Of a stretch of DNA of 45,356 bases, positions 42,438 to 45,356 are shown in pieces. Within the stretch, counting starts at the first letter, position 1; each line of letters starts with the position of its first letter. Under the pieces are notes generated by a model that searched no databases, was not told the DNA's origin, and saw only the letters and a list, made by a program, of their open reading frames with translations. This DNA is from CAYGVX01 sp964544285 (GTDB lineage: Archaea; Thermoproteota; Bathyarchaeia; Bathyarchaeales; SOJC01): positions 1 through 45,356 of the forward strand of contig CAZJAQ010000003.1 of the NCBI GenBank assembly GCA_964544285.1, given 5' to 3'. The translations under genes and the position numbers were made by a program.

Positions 42438-42510
42438 ACTAATTATAATAGGGAAGGAATCTAATTTGCTTATCCATTCACACATGTCGCGTGCGCTTTG
42501 AATCCAAGGC

Positions 42511-42519
42511 TTTATAATA
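42511..42519 (+). promoter_or_regulatory. TATA box of tbp
   Basis: TTTATAATA (with AAGGC before it) lies 37-45 nt upstream of the tbp ATG. It is a clear TATA-like box, and TBP would bind it to direct its own transcription. Shares the divergent gap with the GTPase gene. Confidence 0.65.
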
Positions 42520-42555
42520 AGTTTTTGAACACTTCACTGTAAGAAGCGGTGTTCG

Positions 42556-43116
42556 ATGCCGAAGACTAAAGCCATAATAAACATTCAAAACGTTGTTGCT
42601 TCTGCTACCTTAAACCAGAAGGTTGACTTGAACGCGGTTGTGAAGGACCATCCTGGAGTTGAATATCGTCCGAAGCAGTTCCCAGGATTAGTGTTTAGAC
42701 TTAAGAGACCAAAGACTGCTATGTTGATTTTTAGCACTGGCAAAATGGTTTGCACTGGAGCAAAATCGGAGAAGGAATCTCGGATAGCGGTTATGACAGT
42801 TGTTAAAGAACTGAAAAAGGGCGGAATAGTCATCGTTAACAAGCCGGATATGAAGGTTGTGAACATCGTTGCTTCTGCAAAGTTAGGCGGAAAGATAGAT
42901 TTGGAAAAGGCAGTTTTCACGCTTGGGAAAACGATGTATGAGCCAGAGCAGTTTCCAGGCTTGATTTACAGGATGGACGAACCTAAAGTGGTCATGTTGA
43001 TATTTACAAGCGGGAACCTTGTTTGCACCGGAGCCAAAAGAGAACAAGACGTCCATGACGCTGTGCACAAGCTTCACAGGATACTCGAAGAACAACAACT
43101 GATATTCTACGAATAA
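42556..43116 (+). CDS. tbp: TATA-box-binding protein TBP
   Basis: The 186-residue general factor has two direct repeats of the saddle: first INIQNVVASATLNQKVDLNAV with EYRPKQFPGLVFRLKRPKTAMLIF and TGKMVCTGAKSE, second VNIVASAKLGGKIDLEKAV with YEPEQFPGLIYRMDEPKVVMLIF and SGNLVCTGAKRE (each seen in parts). It nucleates transcription at TATA boxes with TFB. A single TBP is in the window. Confidence 0.97.
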   Translation: MPKTKAIINIQNVVASATLNQKVDLNAVVKDHPGVEYRPKQFPGLVFRLKRPKTAMLIFSTGKMVCTGAKSEKESRIAVMTVVKELKKGGIVIVNKPDMKVVNIVASAKLGGKIDLEKAVFTLGKTMYEPEQFPGLIYRMDEPKVVMLIFTSGNLVCTGAKREQDVHDAVHKLHRILEEQQLIFYE

Positions 43117-43364
43117 TCTGCCGCCAAATGTGCAAAAGATTATGGGCGCGCAGAATAATCAAAAATATCCCCATCAGCGTGAAGGGTTTAAAGGAATCCA
43201 TTGTGTGGCCATCACTCTTTTCTTTTTTGAACCTTGCTTACCCACCTGGTTTTCTGTTCATATGCTTGACGAAGACTCTCAGAACTATAGATAGGCGATT
43301 CTCTCTGTCTTTCTAGCATCCTTCTCTTTATACGTGAAAGCTTCTTTTTCCCCATACCCGGTTC

Positions 43365-43751
43365 TCATTTTTTAATAGTGATTTCCATTGTTGAGACGTT
43401 TCTGGGGTTTCCGCCTTCTCTGGGTGTGATTTGTTCGGTGCCGATGGAAATAGCGTATACTTTGGCGTCTTTGAAAAATCGGTTGCGGAGGATCTCGGTG
43501 ACATCAACAGCTGTGCTTATGGCTCGACCTCGCGCTTTCAGGACGACTTCATTCGTGTCACTCATATTGAAGGCTGTGATGACTGCCATGACGTAGTTCA
43601 TTGGAGGTTTGTTTCCAATGTAGACTGTGTTTTGCTCTTTGGTAGCTTTGGGAGGTTTTTTGTGGCTTTCAACTTCCTCTTCCTTTGCCGCCTCTTCGCT
43701 TTCAACTTTTTTAGCAGGTGCCTCGTTTTTGGTTTGTTCTTTGTCTGACAT
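43365..43751 (-). CDS. albA: Alba-family chromatin protein with charged N-terminal tail
   Basis: The 128-residue protein has an Alba core from about residue 41: TVYIGNKPPMNYVMAVITAF, VVLKARGRAISTAVDV and a C-terminal VSTMEITIKK. Before it lies a ~40-residue tail full of Lys and Glu (SDKEQTKNEAP, KKVESEEAAKEEEVESHKK), unusual because typical Alba proteins begin near the core. Alba coats DNA and binds RNA. ATG at 43751 has GGTG 8 nt upstream; an open extension to 43793 lacks one. Confidence 0.92.
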   Translation of the reverse strand: MSDKEQTKNEAPAKKVESEEAAKEEEVESHKKPPKATKEQNTVYIGNKPPMNYVMAVITAFNMSDTNEVVLKARGRAISTAVDVTEILRNRFFKDAKVYAISIGTEQITPREGGNPRNVSTMEITIKK

Positions 43752-43910
43752 GTATTTACACCAGTTGTTGTTAGGCTTGTTCATTAGAAGCATGTGTCTT
43801 AAGTGTTATGGTATAAGGATCCGACATGAACAAGCACGCGTATGAGCATGACAAAATCAATGAAGAAAGAATTTGTGCGCATTGCGGAGACAATTCTTTG
43901 CTCGTGTCGT

Positions 43911-44102
43911 TCATTTCTTAGGATTTATTTTCACCGTGAAAACAGTGTTTTTGCCTTTGTGGTTCCTTTCACATTGTATTGCTACAGTTTTTCTGTCTTT
44001 ACTTATCCACACGCATTTGCCGAAGTGCCCCGCTTCTGGATGAATCTTCTTGTCCGCTGGGATCTTCATCCTGTCCCCAACTTTAATTTCTATTATCAGC
44101 AT
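43911..44102 (-). CDS. Small uncharacterised beta-rich protein
   Basis: The 63-residue protein reads as a small SH3/KOW-like beta barrel: IKVGDRMKIPADKKI, GHFGKCVWISKDRKTVAIQCERN. I do not know the family. AGGAG sits just before the ATG. It is convergent with nothing known, and ends 160 nt before the Alba start. The coding pattern and ribosome site make it likely real. Confidence 0.6.
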   Translation of the reverse strand: MLIIEIKVGDRMKIPADKKIHPEAGHFGKCVWISKDRKTVAIQCERNHKGKNTVFTVKINPKK

Positions 44103-44119
44103 ACTCTCCTAAACATGTG

Positions 44120-44145
44120 ATGATTGGTTTCAAAACATCAATCAT
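44120..44145. promoter_or_regulatory. Inverted repeat between two small genes
   Basis: Arms ATGATTG (44120-44126) and CAATCAT (44139-44145) are separated by 12 nt, upstream of the 63-residue protein gene on the minus strand. It could be an operator for it, or a terminator-like stem following the 82-residue gene. There is no poly-T run that would decide it. Confidence 0.3.
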
Positions 44146-44168
44146 GTGGCACATGCGCGCGCATATAT

Positions 44169-44417
44169 TTAGATTTCCTTGAACTCGTAGTTTATCCACC
44201 TAAAAAGCATGGAGACTATGTCGATGTCTTCCTGCATGACCTCGATGTCACCCCTCATCACAGCCAGTGACTCCGTTATCGCATTCAGCTGAATCTGATG
44301 CCTGTAGGGCAGTGAACCGGTTGACTTAGAAAGCAGTTCTTCATAAGCACGCAGCTGGCGCAGCAAGTGCGGAGGGCATGAAACGGGTTTAGGCTTCCTC
44401 ACCACTCTGAACCTCAC
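44169..44417 (-). CDS. Uncharacterised 82-residue helical protein
   Basis: The sequence RPKPVSCPPHLLRQLRAYEELLSKS (in parts) and LNAITESLAVMRGDIEVMQEDIDIVSMLFRW suggests a basic N terminus followed by two or three amphipathic helices. No known family is recognised. Its GTG start shares the last base of the ParB-like gene's TAG, so the two are translationally coupled and may work together. Confidence 0.6.
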   Translation of the reverse strand: MRFRVVRKPKPVSCPPHLLRQLRAYEELLSKSTGSLPYRHQIQLNAITESLAVMRGDIEVMQEDIDIVSMLFRWINYEFKEI

Positions 44418-44671
44418 TAACCCCTCTGATCCTCAGAAACAATCCGGTAATACTCTTCAGCATCTAGGAACAAGTCATGCTCGCCCCTCAGCTTGTTCAT
44501 CACTTGCCTAATCATCCGCCGGTCCACCTCGCCGAGGGGCAGCCTCACAACACTCACCCGTTTCATACCCAACTCCTTCGCAGCCCTCAGCCTATGCTCC
44601 CCATCTGCAACCAGCAAATCCTTGTTAGTGATGCGCGCGCGATTGCAAAATCCAGTAGATAACGCTCTCAC
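44417..44671 (-). CDS. ParB/Srx-like nuclease-domain protein, short (maybe N-terminally truncated)
   Basis: The 84-residue product holds the core box of ParB-like domains: NKDLLVADGEHRLRAAKELGMKRVSVVRLPLGEV, where DGEHRLRAAKEL (23-34) matches the GxxR box. The usual upstream strand/helix is mostly missing: reading frame remains similar for about eight codons upstream (NEEYLDVV) but an in-frame TGA lies just before. A separate frame immediately upstream encodes FREDVTIQYCWDLKRKDFER, so the true N terminus may be split by a frameshift. GTG at 44671 is the only start in frame. Confidence 0.6.
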   Translation of the reverse strand: MRALSTGFCNRARITNKDLLVADGEHRLRAAKELGMKRVSVVRLPLGEVDRRMIRQVMNKLRGEHDLFLDAEEYYRIVSEDQRG

Positions 44672-44910
44672 TACATCAAGATACTCTTCATTTGATGGTC
44701 AGGACTGGCCGCTCAAAGTCTTTTCTTTTCAAATCCCAGCAATATTGGATTGTGACATCTTCTCTGAAGATCAAGTTTGGTTCGGGGTAAGTATACTGTT
44801 TACTCGATTTCGATAATATCTGTCTATACTATACCTATCCTATTCCATTAATGTCCATAGATGTATGCTGAATCTGGTAAACGGTTTTTAGTCATCCATA
44901 AGCCGTTAAC
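44672..44910. other. Gene-free stretch upstream of the ParB-like gene
   Basis: No confident gene is visible. On the minus strand a short open frame at about 44687-44785 reads LIFREDVTIQYCWDLKRKD and then stops at TGA. It may be a lost N-terminal part of the ParB-like gene. The rest is AT-rich (ATATCTGTCTATACTATACC). Confidence 0.4.
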
Positions 44911-44951
44911 CGTCGTCCGTCGTCATTCGTCGTGGTCGTCGTCGTCGTCCG
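44911..44951. repeat. CGT triplet-rich tract
   Basis: About 41 nt of imperfect CGT repeats (CGTCGTCCGTCGTCATTCGT and then CGTGGTCGTCGTCGTCG) lie directly before repeat copy B. It is a local microsatellite with no coding signal. Copy A lacks it. Confidence 0.7.
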
Positions 44952-44952
44952 T

Positions 44953-44985
44953 GGTTGGTTGGATAAAACTTTACCCCAACCAACC
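44953..44985. other. Perfect hairpin GGTTGGTTGG / CCAACCAACC
   Basis: Ten-base arms 44953-44962 and 44976-44985 flank a 13-nt loop (ATAAAACTTTACC). The second arm is the start of the CCAA array of repeat copy B. Copy A lacks the left arm. On the minus strand the GGTTGG array could also form a two-tier G-quadruplex. Confidence 0.6.
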
Positions 44986-45130
44986 AACCAACCAACCACT
45001 TTCTCTGCCAATCACTCACCCCATCGCCCACTGACACAATCTCTATCACTCAAACTCTCAATCACGCACTCTGTCACTCAGCCCTTCTCCCTCTCTACCT
45101 ACCTACCTACCCATACAACGCACACGCACA
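44962..45130. repeat. Low-complexity repeat copy B (CCAA array + CACTC-rich tract)
   Basis: Direct-orientation counterpart of 41559-41720. It holds GATAAAACTTTACC, five CCAA units at 44976-44995, CCAATCACTC, the 21-nt core identical with copy A (45045-45065), CTCTCTACCTACC and a CACACGCACAC tail. Just after it GAGTGTGAGAGTGAGTGAG (45133 on) is complementary to the CACTC tract, so a long stem could form. It lies in a gene-free gap of about 549 nt between the ParB-like gene and the last, cut gene. Confidence 0.8.
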
Positions 45131-45220
45131 CGGAGTGTGAGAGTGAGTGAGATGGGAGCGCGCACAAAAAACTCGTGAACAAAGTTATATCGTCTCGAAT
45201 ATTAATCCTGTCTTCAGGGC

Positions 45221-45356
45221 ATGCTGATGATTCGGCAACTAAAACCCATGGGCACTTACTCAGAAAAACAAGCAAAAAAATACTTGAAGCGAGGACTGCT
45301 GTTTCTAATTCCCTTCGCGTTTTTGTGGCTTACTTCCATCCGCTTTTTGCCTTTCT
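45221..45356 (+). CDS. Start of a membrane protein, cut by window end
   Basis: Forty-five codons are visible: MLMIRQLKPMGTYSEKQAKK, then YLKRGLLFLIPFAFLWLTS and IRFLPF. A hydrophobic segment after a basic stretch suggests a membrane protein. AGGG is just before the ATG at 45221. No stop is reached. Function unknown. Confidence 0.5.
   Translation, partial: MLMIRQLKPMGTYSEKQAKKYLKRGLLFLIPFAFLWLTSIRFLPF

Noticed and set aside
43117..43364. Open frame (43128-43316) between tbp and Alba
   Set aside because: Composition is not protein-like, no ribosome site, and I see no RNA gene there; the 248-nt gap holds nothing that I can support.
41577..45065. CRISPR array or IS element reading of the two repeats
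   Set aside because: There are only two distant copies without regular spacers or a cas gene, and no transposase or terminal inverted repeats.
44932..45150. Open frame through repeat copy B
   Set aside because: The translation is a Thr/Pro/Ser/Leu low-complexity string produced by the CCAA and CACTC repeats, with no start signal.

Overview
This window is archaeal chromosome. It encodes both subunits of family D DNA polymerase, Orc1/Cdc6, a primase small subunit, a GINS protein, TBP, Alba, eIF5A with deoxyhypusine synthase, SRP54, L21e, RpoF, Pus10, HerA-NurA and geranylgeranylglyceryl phosphate synthase. PolD together with Elf1 and Alba points to a TACK-type lineage that kept PolD. A Bathyarchaeia-like organism is my best guess from gene content; no rRNA is present to test it. 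Genes are dense, often overlap by 1-17 nt, and use ATG, GTG and TTG starts.

Layout. 85-3624 (minus): membrane glycosyltransferase, FAD oxidoreductase and DUF362 protein. 3888-5665: primase small subunit and GINS. 5770-7731: TusA-like protein, an IscS without its PLP lysine, IscU and a 50-residue cysteine protein, facing a DPS-like ferritin. 8348-13710 (minus): a translation and transcription operon (SRP54, Pus10, L21e, RpoF, DUF655, KsgA, HemK-like). 13819-15327: PAC2 proteasome chaperone, Hsp20 and a small membrane protein. 15324-16680 (minus): deoxyhypusine synthase and its substrate eIF5A. 16763-18147: NAD kinase and Nob1. 18162-19608: two genes broken by three single-base losses. 19621-21765 (minus): HtrA-like protease, a methyltransferase and an intron-containing tRNA-Ser(CGA). 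21930-23616: NadE plus a separate nitrilase-type amidase, in C-rich, G-poor DNA. 23706-26496: aminotransferase, an unknown protein, and a membrane-anchored coiled-coil winged-helix protein, with clusters of GTGAC/GTCAC palindromes between them.

The centre is a replication region. NurA and HerA (minus) and a winged-helix gene lie on one side of a 709-nt AT-rich gap (29501-30209) with four Origin Recognition Box-like sites. On the other side are Orc1/Cdc6, PolD small subunit, AbrB-PhoU protein, Elf1, GGGP synthase and PolD large subunit. I read the gap as a chromosomal origin. Downstream are an ArsR-like regulator, a MazG pyrophosphohydrolase, GlyA, Sec61-beta, an Sm-like protein, an EngB-type GTPase, TBP and Alba.

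The strangest DNA is a pair of direct repeats (about 41559-41720 and 44962-45130). Each has a hairpin-like AT segment, exactly five CCAA units and a long CACTC-rich pyrimidine tract, and they share a 21-nt identical core. They flank the GTPase-TBP-Alba-ParB-like segment. I see no match to a known element class. No CRISPR array, transposase or rRNA gene was seen.
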